Positions 48,000-59,962 of a DNA stretch of 64,000 nucleotides are shown one piece after another. The DNA lies in NCBI GenBank assembly GCA_015680685.1, contig MNCI01038314.1, positions 26,955-90,954 on the forward strand, written 5' to 3'. The stretch comes from Gnetum montanum. Taxonomy: Eukaryota > Streptophyta > Gnetopsida > Gnetales > Gnetaceae. How positions within the stretch are numbered: the first letter of the stretch is position 1; each line of letters begins with the position of its first letter. Made by a program: the position numbers and the translations under genes. The notes beneath the pieces are model-generated. The model was not told where the DNA came from and made no database searches. It was given only the letters and a program-made list of their open reading frames with translations.

Positions 48000-49715
48000 A
48001 TTTTCTGGTATAGCTAAGGGGATGAAATTGTTTTTGACACATTTTATTCTTAATTTTAGAACTAATTACCCTTAAAAATGTCCTTCGGGCAATGATGAAT
48101 TTCAAAAACAATTTATGTGTTATTCAGCATGTGCCCCTCCCCCACGACTAAGTTGAACACTCCAAGGTTAAGTAGGTTCAAACGAAATGAAAATCGGAGT
48201 ACCAGGGAGCGAGTTATGGATATGAAAGTAAGGGACGCGCAATCGCAAGTCTTAGAGAAAAATTTGAAAAACTTCCCCTGCGTGAACAGTTGCAAATAAT
48301 GTTGATTAGCACCGGGGGGTCATGTATATATATATATTTATTGAAGTTAAGGCACTTAGAGAATGTACAGAATTTTTAATATTTCTTTGAAATTAAACGA
48401 TGTAAACTAAGGACATATGGACTAAAGGGTTCCAGGGTAATTCAACTAGTTCTGAAGGCACGAAAATTATGATGGTATGTTTATCAATAAAGACCTCGGA
48501 TGGGAGAAAAAGGCCATATGATGGTTCATAGGAACGTTGATTCGAAGGGATAGTAATAAGGGAAAGAATATTATGAAAAATATGCTGAGGGTAATAAATG
48601 GTGTGTGTGAGCTATGTCATAAGTGAAGATTACAAAAAATTACACAAGTGGGTCCTCCCCATAGCAGGTTTCAACCTATAATGCCCTTATGTAACCATAA
48701 AGTGTCCATGGGCACTAGAAGGGTTACATGTAATCCACACTAACTCCACAAAACACATGCATGTAAATATCACCGAAATGAGATGAAAATTCTATGCTAC
48801 ATGGGACACGAGCTACAATTACACGAACAGTGAGATGAAATGAACTATAGAAGGGATCGTAGAGATTGGGACATGAGGTAACTGACCTAGGGCATAGTGA
48901 ATCCTGCGTGTAAAGCATGATTAATGTGTCATTGACCAATCGTTCGAAGATCAGGACCAAGTCCATTCCTCTAATCAGTGATATCGCATTGTTTCATCCC
49001 ATGATGAATAACTATGAGAGTACCATAACAACAAGGCGTACGATCACTTGGTGTTTTATGCAAGGGAGGAGTGACTTTTGTTTTGTGGCACTTTTCTTTT
49101 TCTTTTCTTGTTTTTTTTTTCACTTTACTGAACCCAGAGAAGCCGCCAACCTTCAAGCATGGGTGCATGTCTTTCCAGTGGGACCCCCTAGAACAACATT
49201 TGATTTTGAGTGCCCTTTTGATTACTCTTACTTCCATTCTTCATTAGATCTACAAGGATCTTAGTATGACCGTGTTGCATGACAACTCCCACAGTTGTCA
49301 CCAAAGAGAATCCACAAGTCCCCTTGATGTCACACCCTAATCATTCCCTCTTGGTCCATCCTTCTTCATTCTGGGTACAATGAACACAAAATTAATTTTA
49401 AGTTTTAGAAATATCAAGAATATCACTATACCCTCGAACAAAACCTCTTATTTGTAGAGTGGATGAGTGGGTGTAATGGGCTCACTATTCCAAATAATTG
49501 ATCACTCATGAATTAATAACATAAAACACACCTCAACTAACGATCCACATGAGTGTTTTATTTATAGATTAGATTACTTACAAAAAGGTAAAAAGACAAA
49601 AACACAAAAAAAGATAAAAAGGTAAAAAGATAAACAAAAAGTTGAAAAATGAAAAAACTGGAAAACAAAAAGTTGTAAAATCAAAGAAAATGAAAAATAT
49701 TTGTTAATGTTGCTT
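48000..49715 (-). mobile_element. Noncoding internal region of element C
   Basis: It is colinear, in the opposite direction, with 57062-58900 of the complete element. Shared blocks include the GTTCAACTTAGTCGTGGGGG segment near 48135-48160 and the block around 49140-49200 matching 57580-57640. It lacks the GATATC/TATA insert seen at 58478-58535. No gene is supported. Confidence 0.7.
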
Positions 49716-49716
49716 G

Positions 49717-50104
49717 TTATTGAAATGGGGGGTATTCCCCATAACCGATTAGTTGAGTATGGCAAGGGTTAATAAATGAAAGATAAGGATCCTTGCATGT
49801 TAGAAGTATTGGAATCGGTCTATGCTTATCCCCTCGGGGTTCACACACTTGATTGTAATAAGCATAGTGGGGCACTTCATATGATGTAGTTTCCGGATAA
49901 CGAGTTGACCCACTATGATGTTGGTAACCGTTAGATGGTATGCAAGGATTAGGATGATGCCTCCCATGGTTGTGTTCATTGGGCTGTATGGTTGTTGGAG
50001 TGTTAGTTGGTGGCCCTGATAAAGGTACATGAGGCATTGGGTTCGGAGGTAAGGGTGCACCATAGTGTGGGACTTGTGCTGGGTTGGAAGATGCAATGGC
50101 CTCT
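49717..50104 (-). pseudogene. gag C-terminal fragment of element C
   Basis: The Pro/Thr/His/Asn-rich frame (PLSGPPTNTPTTIQPNEHNH) matches the gag end of the complete element at 56740-57075. It is joined directly to an internal position of the 5' LTR near 50104, which shows where the 5' part of the internal region was deleted. Confidence 0.7.
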
Positions 50105-50558
50105 GGGTTACCAAGTAGTCACACAAAGACGCTCGTAATCAAGTCGTACTCACTTCGCATTACTAAGAGAAAGCAATAAATAATATTAAAATAAATAAAC
50201 AAAGTGACTGCTGCAATGATGAAGTAATCTCGATCTTTATTGCTGGTCATGTGCGTGTCCAAGTACGTCACACTTGAATAAAGAATGTCGTACAATTACA
50301 TTCACCACACTACGGGCAGACACGGGAAAAATAAACTATCTCTGGAGTGGCCAAACTGCTAGAGCTTCGCTACTTCTAACTCCTAATTAATAATTGGGAA
50401 AGTCACCTCTTATTTATAGAAATTGTGGCACACTACGATATTGTGGCTGCGATATCACGACCGCTGTGATCTCGCGGCTGCTGATACAACAGGGTTGTGA
50501 TATCATGGCTGTGATATCACAGCTGCGATATCACAGCCAGCAAATTCATGAATCATCA
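50102..50558 (-). mobile_element. 5' LTR of element C, truncated
   Basis: It aligns with 46792-47231 almost base for base except in the GATATC region (50430-50545 against 47110-47215), which has a different arrangement. The last 380 or so bases of the LTR are missing. Confidence 0.9.
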
Positions 50559-50563
50559 GGCTG

Positions 50564-52540
50564 TAAGAATATCGATGAGGCATGTGAAGGATTGCTAGAT
50601 CAAATAGTTAAATATGAATAATATTCTCAAGTTTGAAGGGAGGTACAATTCATATCAAACAAATCACTTGCAAGCCTTTCACGATGCTTGTAAATTACAG
50701 AACATGGAAAATGAATGGTAAAAGTTAAAACTATTACCACATATACTCATCAAAGAAGCAAAAAGTTAGTACTGGTTCTTGGAACTGGAATTTATTCAGA
50801 GATGGAGTACAATGCTTGAGCTATTCAATGACATTTATCAAACATATTTTAGAGTGTCTAATTTGAGAAGGCAGATCCAAGGATGAAAATAGGACACTCA
50901 TGAGTGCTTGGATGTAGCTACGGTCAGGTACTACTCTTTGTTGCATTGATGCCTAGGCCATGGCTATTCTCAATAGGATCAATTATGCCACATCATAGAT
51001 GGGCTTCAAATTGAAATGAGGAGAACCCTTAGGTTTTATGCCCAAGGAAGGCTATTTGAGCTAAGTGCCCATCAAATCCAAAGGCTTATTAAGCAGGTAG
51101 TTAAAGAAGAGGATGAGTTGAAAAAAATGTGAAAGTATGGAAGAGTATAACAAAGGCTCCTCTCTCCGCAAGAGGGAGGTCCATTTCTATGACAATAAGG
51201 AGGAGGCACCACTTAACGAAGTGGTACAATGGAAAACCTTGCCAATCCAAAAATTTGTCTTTGAAATATTAGCTAAGGTTGATAAAATGTGGGACTCCTT
51301 GGATGAAAAATTTCAAATTGCTCTAAAGATTGTAGAAGAGAGTAGAGACCAAGGAGGTAGTGGTCATGAGAGAAGGAAGAAAAAGGAGACTGAACATGAA
51401 CATTATAAGGCTAAGGGCAAAGTTGTAGCAGTTGAGGAGGTTGCAGATTCTAAGTCAGATGATGATGGATGTGGCATATGCCAATATGAACATCCCAAGG
51501 GTTGTTGTTTAGTTGTGTCACACTTATAGGAATTTGAGGTATGTGCTTTAAATCCCAAATTGACAAAGCGGCAAGCACCCAGGAGGTTGCCTTATTCACA
51601 AGGCAACTATTGGTAGTAATTTTACCACCAAACTTACTATCCAAGTGGAGCACTACCTCAACCCATGAGAAATTTTAGTAGTGGCAACATCCACAGTCAT
51701 GGGGGATGCCACCTCCAAGGCAACAGTACCCTTACCACCGACTAGATCCATATGTGTACTACATTTAGCAGCCTATCTCTCCACGTGACTCTTCTATTCA
51801 TGCTTCCTTCTCGCATCACTATTATCATCCAGACTACTACAAAGCACCATCACCAAGGGAAAGTCCTAATTTCCCTACTATCCTCCTGCTCACTCTTCCA
51901 CTCCTCCACCTCCACCTACAACTTCTCTTCCACCTTCTCCATCTATGCAGGGTAAGATACCTACATAGCCAGAACAAAAAAAATGCTACGAGGGCCATAA
52001 ACTTACAGCCAGCTCATCAACTGAATGGTTTTGAAGCTAAGCCTCGCAAAATATCCTTCTTCAAAACCAATAGCTCCATGAAGCCCTCACAGACACTTGT
52101 GGCTATGAACCTTGCTCCTACCTCCTCAACAATGTTTGTTGAGCCTCCTTCAAACCAAAAAACTTCCCAGTTACACATCGTTATGCTAACCCACATAGTC
52201 ACTAATTAGATTAAGGCCGACCATTTTCTCAAGAAGAGATCTAATCCAGGGAGTCCCCTTATTTATTTGCAAATTATCAAAAATGAACCATGCAAGGTTC
52301 TTTTGAACTTAGGTTCTAAAGTTAATTTGATTTCACAAGAAATGTACAAAGTCTGGAACCTACCTCCTTTGAAAAAGAGCAATATCATATTAGAATTGGT
52401 AGACCAATCCATCACTCTCCTTTAGGATTAGTGGAGGATATTGTGACCATTGTTTGTGGGTGGTCATATCCTACCAATTTCTTGGTAATCCATGTGGAAA
52501 ATGGTAATGAGGATTTCCCTAAACTGGAGACACCATTCAT
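50564..52540 (+). pseudogene. gag core and protease remnant of old element D
   Basis: The gag core near 50620-51130 (FEGRYNSYQTNHLQAFHDAC and VSNLRRQIQG blocks) parallels 55390-55860. A zinc knuckle CGICQYEHPKGCC (CX2CX3HX4C) lies near 51470-51508. Near 52293 is a retropepsin-like segment (LLNLGSKVNLI) whose expected catalytic Asp is Asn, followed by GLVEDIVTIV and FPKLETPF blocks typical of the rest of the fold. Many stops make it dead. Downstream pol domains are missing: at about 52541 it joins a different gag end. Confidence 0.7.
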
Positions 52541-53083
52541 ATCATCCGAACCCAAATGCTTATCTAGTTCAACATCCTGTTTCCTCAACCTGGTCAACAT
52601 ACTCTATCTCACCACATTACCATTCTCCTCAATACTATCAACCCATGTCCTCAACACAACCACTGCCTTGTGCACCTTATACTCCTCCTAACTTTGAACA
52701 TTCTCATCCTTTCCCTCCTTCTACATCGCCATCAATTGTTCCTAAGGTGTCTGCACCATAGCAACAACCACTGAATGTTACTTGTGCTAATCTTGCCAAC
52801 AGCAGTGAAAGACCTCAGCAACATCGAAGGCGTCCCTTCTTTAGAAATGACCCTAGGAAGGGACAATACAATTTCGAGGCCACTGCACCCTCCAACTCAA
52901 CACAAGTCCAACCCTGTGGTGCACCCTTATCTTCGAACCCAACGCCTCATGTTACTTCATTAAGGCCACCAATTAACACTCCAACAACCATACGGCCCAA
53001 TGAATACAACCATGGAAAGCGACATCTTGATCCTTGCATACCATTTTATGGTCCCAAATATCATAGTGGGTCAACTCGTTATC
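52541..53083 (+). pseudogene. gag C-terminal fragment joined to D and cut by arm B
   Basis: The stretch matches 56375-56905 of the complete element: NPNAYLVQHPVS, the Pro-rich YTPPNFEHSHPFPPS and the RRPFF segment. Homology stops at GGGTCAACTCGTTATC (53083). Five bases later arm B begins, so the duplication breakpoint lies inside a retrotransposon gag. Confidence 0.75.
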
Positions 53084-54163
53084 AGTGGTTTCAGATGTTT
53101 GCTATTGGTCTTGTCAGTGGTTGTGTTTGTCTTTATATGATCGTGTGCTCCCTCTCCCTCTCCCTCTCTGTTCTTCCATATATGATTGTGCCTTATGTTG
53201 TTTGTGTTTTCTCTCGTCAATCTTCTAACAAGGTTCCGCTTTTTATTGAAGCCAGCTAGTTTAAGTTAAAATTTAATGCTGGTAGAGCTTGAGTAGTTTA
53301 TCGGTGCTCTCGACGTGAAAAGCTTTATTTTGATGCTGGTAAACTATTGTATCTGAAATTTATAGCTTTGAAATCTGATGTTGGTATGGTATCAGTCTGG
53401 AGAAATTTATGACTTTGGTGTTTACCCTTTCACTACAAAAACTTTTTAGCAAGTATCCATTTTGTTCACGAATTTTTGGAAAAATTTGTTATCCTCTGTC
53501 ACTTTTTGGTCAGGATTGTCTCACGGGACACTTCCACTACTTTTACACGTTTTTAAAAGCTAAATTTTAACTCAAATATAAGGGTGTTGCAATAGACTTT
53601 TCTTTCTTTAAAAGAACTCTAGTATTTTAGGCTAAGAATTACAGTTCAGAAAATCTCATGCTGAAGTAATTCTTTTAATTTGATGTTGATCATTGTTACA
53701 AATTTTTTATTTTTAAAAGCTAAATTTTAACTCAAAGTTTTCAAGTTACTAAGTAAAAAATTAGAAAAATTAATTTTAAAGTAATTTTTAAAATTTAGTT
53801 TTGGATCATAATTACAAATACTTATCAATAACTTAAATGTGTCATGTATTTGCGTGCTTCTGCAATACTAACTAAATGTTTCTTTTCCTCTCAATTTTGC
53901 TTTTACTTAGCCTCTCACAAAAGATTTGCCAAATGTTAAGAAGGTATGCATTAATTTTGTAACCTTGTTAAGAATGCCATTGCATTCTCATCTAGGAATG
54001 AATAAAACAAAAAAAAAATCAAGTTTCATTGAAGTTTACAAAACTTAACATATTTTATCAAAATGTTAAAGAAGTTATAACCTTATTAAAAATGCTCATT
54101 TAGAAATGAATAAAAACCCAAATGGTACTTGAAAAAAATTGTTTGAGTTTCATTGATGGTTAT

Positions 54164-54949
54164 TGATGGGATGCGATATCGCGTCTGCCGCGATATCGCA
54201 CCCTGCCCCCAGTCTATAAATAAGAAGCGGCTCTCCCTTGTTTCACAGTTTTGGAGTTTTATAGTTAGATTGTAGCTAAACTCTAGTAGTTTGATCCCTC
54301 CAGAGATAGATTATTTTCCTTGTATGCCTACAGTGTGGTGAATGTAATTGTACAACATCCTTTATTCGAGTGTGATGTACTTGGACACACACATGATCGG
54401 AAATAAAGATTGAGATTACTTCATCATTGCAGCATTCACTTTGTTTGTTTATTTATTTAATTGTTATTTAATGCTTTCATAGTTAATCCCTTCTCATCCT
54501 TAAACTCATGTTAAACGCGAAATGAGTACGACTTGATTACAAACATTTAAGTGTAACTACTTGGTAACCCAGCAGCGTACCTAGGATTTGCGCTTGGTAA
54601 TCCCAGTGGTAGTTGTGCACGAACTCCAAGATGTGTACAGATATTCAAGGAATGGATGCTCATCGCACTTAGGCTAGATAGATTTTCTTACCCTTCCTCC
54701 TAGCTTAGTTAATATTACCTTTCATTGCCTTCAGGAGTAGCATTAGATTAGGAACACATCATACACCTCACTCTAGACTAAACCATATGTGACAAAGCTA
54801 ATACTAATCTAGGTGGGAAGACAACGAACTACGACCTAAGGTTAATGATCTAGGTGCCACAATTAGTCCGTCTATGGAGTTCGATCGGATTGCGTGTGAA
54901 AATGCTCGTATTCGTATGGTTGAGTGTAGAGGTATCTCACCACTCATCA
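54164..54949 (+). mobile_element. 5' LTR of the complete element
   Basis: It starts with an inverted repeat (GCGATATCGCG, five-base loop, CGCGATATCGC) at 54173-54199. A TATA box (CTATAAATAAG) follows at about 54214-54224. An AATAAAG signal lies near 54401. It ends CACTCATCA. It lacks about 50 bases of GATATC-rich DNA present in the 3' LTR. Confidence 0.95.
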
Positions 54950-54950
54950 T

Positions 54951-54968
54951 TGGCGCCGTTGCCGGGGA
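54951..54968 (+). promoter_or_regulatory. Primer-binding site for tRNA-Asp(GTC)
   Basis: TGGCGCCGTTGCCGGGGA is complementary to the 3' end of plant tRNA-Asp (known sequence ...TCCCCGGCAACGGCGCCA). It begins one base after the LTR. Confidence 0.92.
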
Positions 54969-55093
54969 CAGTGCTAGTTATCTAGATTAGTTATATCATA
55001 CAAGATTGATGTATAGGACTTAACGAGATATCTCTTAGAAAGAAGAAATAATTATAAAAAGTCACACATAAATTCACACACAACTTTACAACA

Positions 55094-57076
55094 ATGCCTC
55101 TCCTACAAGATTACAATAATAGCACACTTAGTGAGGAAGTTCATTGGAGAACCAACGAACTATATGATGATAAAGATTGGATTATACAACCTGAAGTGGG
55201 GGTTTCTTATCAACATGAATGAAAACAACGTCATCCCAACACATAAAAGCATAACTTATGCGATGACGATGAACCCCTACTGGCCCCTACATGCTTAACG
55301 CAAATACAAGAGGTTGTTTGAATCTCACGTAGGCATCGTAAAGATAGCCATCTACCTAGGCTCGATTTAAACAACTTTCCCAAATTTTTAGGAGGCTATG
55401 ACTTAGATCCGCATCAACATTTACAAGCCTTCTACGATGCCTGCACATGGAATAACATTGATAACAGGTGTCAAAAACTTAAGCTCTTTCCTATGACACT
55501 CGTTGATCAAGCAAAAGTATGGTATAGATCGCTAAAACCAAATTCAATACGATGCTGGTCAACAATGGTAGAAGTCTTTAACGAAAAATATCAAAGCTAC
55601 GCAAGAGTGTCAGCCTTGAGGAAACAAATCCAAGGATGGAAACAAGCACAACATGAACCCTTGGACATGGCCTTAGAAAGATATTATGCACTATTAAACA
55701 GCTGTCGAGGCCATGGGTTTTCTGAGGAAAGGCTAATGTACCATATCATTGATGGGCTACGTAATGAAACAAGAGAGACCTTAGGAATGTATGCACAAGG
55801 TCAACTATACGAACTATGAACCCATCAAGTTCAAGAGCTTATTAAGTGGGTAGCAAAAAAAGAAGGAGAATTAGCTAGATGGGAGAGTGTTGAAAAACAT
55901 CAACGGGACCACAATCTCAACTTAACACAGGTCCATGATCATAAAAAGGAGAAATCAACCAATCTCAAGGTGGAAACATCATCTTTGCGAATACAACAAA
56001 CATTAGAAGAGGTCAAGGCAAAGATCAATAAGATGTTGAAATGGACGTATCAAAAGTGTGGAGAATTTATCAATAACATTGGGGATAGAGTTTTGACAAC
56101 CCAAGAAGCAGGACAAAACATTAGACAATCGGAACAAAGGGATAAGGAAAATAAGTGCTCAATTGCCAATCATACATATGAATGCAACATATGCCTATAC
56201 GATCACCCCAAAGGCCAATGCCCAATATTGTTACATTTACATGAGCATTGGGAAAATACGTTACATCCAGAGTTCATATAGAGATACTGTGTTTGATCAC
56301 AGTGGCAACAATCCTAGTCATAGGGGAAACCATCCCTACACTAGAGGCATCCTTCATATTATTTGAATCCAAATGCTTATGTAGTTCAACATCTTGTTTC
56401 TACAACTGGGCCAACGCATTTTATCTCACCATAGTACCATTCTCCTCAATATTATCAGCCCATACCGCCAACACAACCACCACCTTATGCACCTTACAAT
56501 CCTCCTAACTTTCAACATTCTCATCCTTTCCCTTCTTCCATACCGCCACCAATTGTTCCTAAGGCGTATGCACCACCACAACAACCCATGAACGCTACTT
56601 GTGCTCTTGTTTCCAACGGCAGTGAGAAACCTCCTCAACATCCAAAACGCCCCTTCTTTAAACATGACTGTAAGAAGGGACAACACAATTTTGAGGCCAC
56701 TGCATCCTCCAACTCAGCACAAGCCCCACACTATGGTGCACCCTTACCTTCGAACCTAACGCCTCATGTAACTTCATCAGGGCCACCACCTCACACTCCA
56801 ACAACAAGACAACCCAATGAACACAAGAATGGAGAGTGACAACACCATCCTTGCATACCATCTAACGGTCACAAACATCATAGTGGGTCAACTCGTTATC
56901 CGGGAACTACATCGTATAAAGTGCCCCACAATGCTCATTATAATCAAGTGTGTGAACCTTAATGGGGTAAGTATGGCCAAGTTCCAATACCTCCAACATG
57001 TAAGGATCCTCATCGTCCATTTATTAATCCTTGCCATCCTCAACCATTTAGTTATGGGGGATATCCCCCATTCTAA
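55094..57076 (+). pseudogene. gag of the complete element, interrupted
   Basis: The start MPLLQDYNNSTLSEEVHWRT is shared with 8150. After stops near 55220-55300, the retrotransposon gag core is open at 55493-55819 (QAKVWYRSLK, FNEKYQ, and the YYALLNSC to YHIIDGL blocks). A Lys/Glu-rich part follows, then a zinc knuckle CNICLYDHPKGQC (CX2CX3HX4C, one residue shorter than the canonical CX2CX4HX4C) near 56183-56221. The rest is a Pro/His/Asn-rich tail in shifting frames. Role in intact elements: assembly of virus-like particles. Confidence 0.85.
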
Positions 57077-58980
57077 AAACAAGCAGGATTAATAACCACT
57101 TTTTATTTTTCTTTGATTTTACAACTTTTTGTTTTTCAGTTTTTCATTTTTTAATTTCTTGTTTTATCTTTTTGTGTTTTTGTCTTTTTACGTTTTTGTA
57201 AGTAATCTCATCTACGAATAAAACACTCATGTGGATCGTTGGTTGAGGTGTGTTTTATGTTATTAAGTCATGAGCGGTCAATTATTTGGATAGTGAGCCC
57301 ATTACACCCACTCATCCATTCTACAAATAAGAGGTTCTGTTCAAGGGTATAGTGATATTCTTGACATTTTAAAACATAAAATTAATTCTGTGTTAATTGT
57401 ACCTAGAATGAAGATGGATGGACCAAGAGGGAATGGTTAGGGTAGGACATCAAGGGGACTTACGGACTCTCTTTGGTGATGTTTGTGAGAGTTGTCATGC
57501 AACGTGGTTGTGCTAAGATCCTTGTAGATCTAATGAAAAATGGGAGTAAGAGTAATCAAAAGGGCACTCAAAAATCAAATGCTGTTCTAGGGGGTCCCAC
57601 TGGAACAACATGCACCCATGCCTGAAGGTTGGTGGCTTCTCTGGATTCAGTAAAGTGAAAAAGAAAAAAAAGAAGAGAGAGAGAAAAAGAAAAAGAAAAA
57701 CAAAGTGCCATAAAACAAAAATCACTTCTTGCTTGAATAAAATGCCAAGTGATCGTACGCCTTGTTGTTATGATACTCTCATAGTCATTTGTCATGGGAT
57801 GAAACAATGTGATGTCACTGATCAGAAGGCATGGACTTGGTCCTGATCTTGGAATGACAGGTTAATGACACGTTAATCATGCTTTACATGCAGGATTCAT
57901 TGTGCCCTGGGTTAGTTACCTCATATCCCAATCTCTACGATCCTCTCTAGATCCCGTCTCATCTCACTATTCGTATAATTGTAGTTCATGTCATGTGTAG
58001 CATAGAATTCGTACCTCGTTCCGGTGATATTTACATGTGTGTGTTTTGTGGAATCAGTGCGGATTACATTTAACCCTTCTAGTGCCCACAGACACTTTTA
58101 AGTGTGGTTACACAAGGGCATTATAGGTTGAAACCTGCTTTGGGGAGGACCCACTTGTGTAATCTTTTGTAATCTTCACTTATGATATCACTCACACACA
58201 TCATTTCTCACCCTTGGCATAATTTTTCAATTGATTTTCTCTCCCTACTATTATCCCTCTGAATTTCAATGTTCCTATGTACCATTACATACCCTTTTTC
58301 TTACCACCCAAGGTTTTATTGATAAAATCCACACCGTCATCATTAATTGTGCCTCTGGACATAATGAAATTGCCCTAGAACTCCTTGATAATAGCCAATG
58401 TCCTTCATTCCCAACATTAATTTCAAGAAAATCCTTTAAAAAGTTGGTATTTTCATGGTGTCTCATGTCACTAGGGACGCGATATTGCGTACGCGATGTA
58501 TCGTATGTGATATCGTGTCCCATCTGCCTATAAATCGATGACCCCCCCGCAACACTTAGCGTCAATTTGTCATTCACACGGGGGGAATTTTTTGAAAATT
58601 TTCTCTACGACTTGCGATTACGTGACCCTTACTTTTCTACTCATATCTCGCTTGTTTGTACTCCGATTTTAATTCCGTTTGAACCTACTTGAACCCGGAG
58701 TGTTCAGCTTAGTCGTGGGGGAGAGACACTTGTCGAAAAGTGCCTAACTTTTTTTTTGAAATTTATCATCCCCCAAAGGACATCAATTAGGGTAATTGAC
58801 TCCAACATTTAGAATAATTGTGCCTAAAAATCATTTAATCCTTAGGTATACTGGGAAATTAAAAATAGAAACCACCTAAGTCATAGGACTCATTATTACA
58901 AACTTTCAGGCACGATCACACGTTATAACATAAGATCATTATTTGAGGCAAGTAGTAAGGTATAGCTTAACTTTTAAAAT
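57077..58980 (+). mobile_element. Noncoding internal region of the complete element
   Basis: It contains T-rich and AAAAAG-rich stretches, a purine-rich run at 57659-57705 and conserved blocks shared with element C. At 58478-58535 a GATATC-type palindrome cluster and a TATA box (CCTATAAATCG) resemble the start of an LTR. No pol-like frame was found on either strand. Confidence 0.65.
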
Positions 58981-59013
58981 AGCCTTACTAATGCTTGGCT
59001 CGTGTGATTGCAA

Positions 59014-59781
59014 ATGGCCCCAAAACATGGACAACCGGAGGGTCTTGCTCAAGGTGGAAAGAAACGATCTCGGAGAGGTGGAAGACAAGGTTCTGCTGGA
59101 CAACATGCAGAACAGGAGGAGCAATCATTCAGCATCCATCAAGACGAACCTCCTACCGGATGGTCCAGGCAGGCAGAAGGAGGAGCTGATGCAGTGCCTG
59201 AACCGGGACAATAATTCACGTTGCTCCAAGATTGTGTTCAGGCTATCCATGAGAAGTCCACATTCGCTGTAGTGATTGTGGAGTTAAACTTTGAATCTTT
59301 TGCAGAGTTCTCTCCTGAGGCTGTTAGGGATCACCTCAAAGGATCCCCATTATGGCCTACCCTCTCTAAAAGTGGTGCCTGGTACTTAGGGGAAATGTAC
59401 CAATTTTGGCACAATAAAGAAGAAGGCACCACGGTTAACAATTGTGGTGTGACTATTGACTTCTCTGTTCAAGCCATTTTGGAAGTATTAAACCTTCCAA
59501 ATACAGGGCCAAAAGTTGCTAGGGACTAGCTGGACACTTTCAGAACCAAGCAACTTAATAAACTGTTGACAGAGAATAAAAGGGTGGCGAAAGAAAAAGA
59601 GAAGGTTGACTGAGATTCCTCTATGGCACAAGCACAAACTTACGTGCATGCCAAGGCACTCAAGGCCTTACAAGAGGAGAAACTCCAGGCCATACTTCGA
59701 CACCATCAAATTCTAAGACCTGGAGCTCAAGAAAAGGGAAAGATGCCAATGGAGGAGCCACCGCCACTAGGAACTACATGA
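59014..59781 (+). pseudogene. ORFX: extra sense ORF before the 3' LTR, three in-frame stops
   Basis: From ATG 59014 to TGA 59781 one frame of 255 codons runs without a frameshift, broken only by stops at 59212 (TAA), 59527 (TAG) and about 59611 (TGA). It has a basic Gly/Gln/Arg-rich N-terminus, a middle block (GVTIDFSVQAILEVLNLP near 59448-59500), a Lys/Glu-rich probable coiled coil and a Pro-rich end. Decayed copies sit at the same place in the elements at 6334 and 47413. The position is that of the env-like ORF in Athila elements, but no membrane segment or signal is seen. The middle block resembles the plant transposon domain of Athila ORFs (tentative). Function is unknown. Confidence 0.65.
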
Positions 59782-59949
59782 GTTCCACAATTTTGTAATC
59801 ATAGGATTTTTTTTTGTGTTGTGTCTCAATTTTGTTCTGACTCCACACTGCGGCATGAATCCATTCTAGTCAGTCAATAATCCCATACCTATCCACTTTG
59901 TAATCAATGAAGCTTGTTCTCTCTGTAACTCGAGGATGAGTTTTTATTC

Positions 59950-59962
59950 AGTCATGGGGGTA
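59950..59962 (+). promoter_or_regulatory. Polypurine-tract-like end of internal region
   Basis: AGTCATGGGGGTA lies directly before the 3' LTR. The same string, or one close to it, precedes the LTRs at 2029, 7146 and 47231 (minus). It is short for a polypurine tract, but its position is constant. Confidence 0.6.

Larger units (their letters stand above)
46407..50558 (-). mobile_element. LTR retrotransposon C, internally deleted
   Basis: It is bounded by LTR termini TGATG...CATCA and flanked by the target duplication GGCTG (46402-46406 and 50559-50563). In its own direction it has a truncated 5' LTR (50558 to about 50102), a direct join to the gag C-terminus with loss of the LTR end, primer site and most of gag, a noncoding stretch, a shortened ORFX and the 3' LTR (47231-46407). 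Outside the GATATC cluster the LTRs look about 97% identical, so it is the youngest insertion here. No protease, reverse transcriptase or integrase was seen. Confidence 0.93.

Noticed and set aside
58231-58533. 100-codon frame inside the complete LTR element
   Set aside because: It crosses the GATATC/TATA block, has no motif, and its first part is noncoding in element C.
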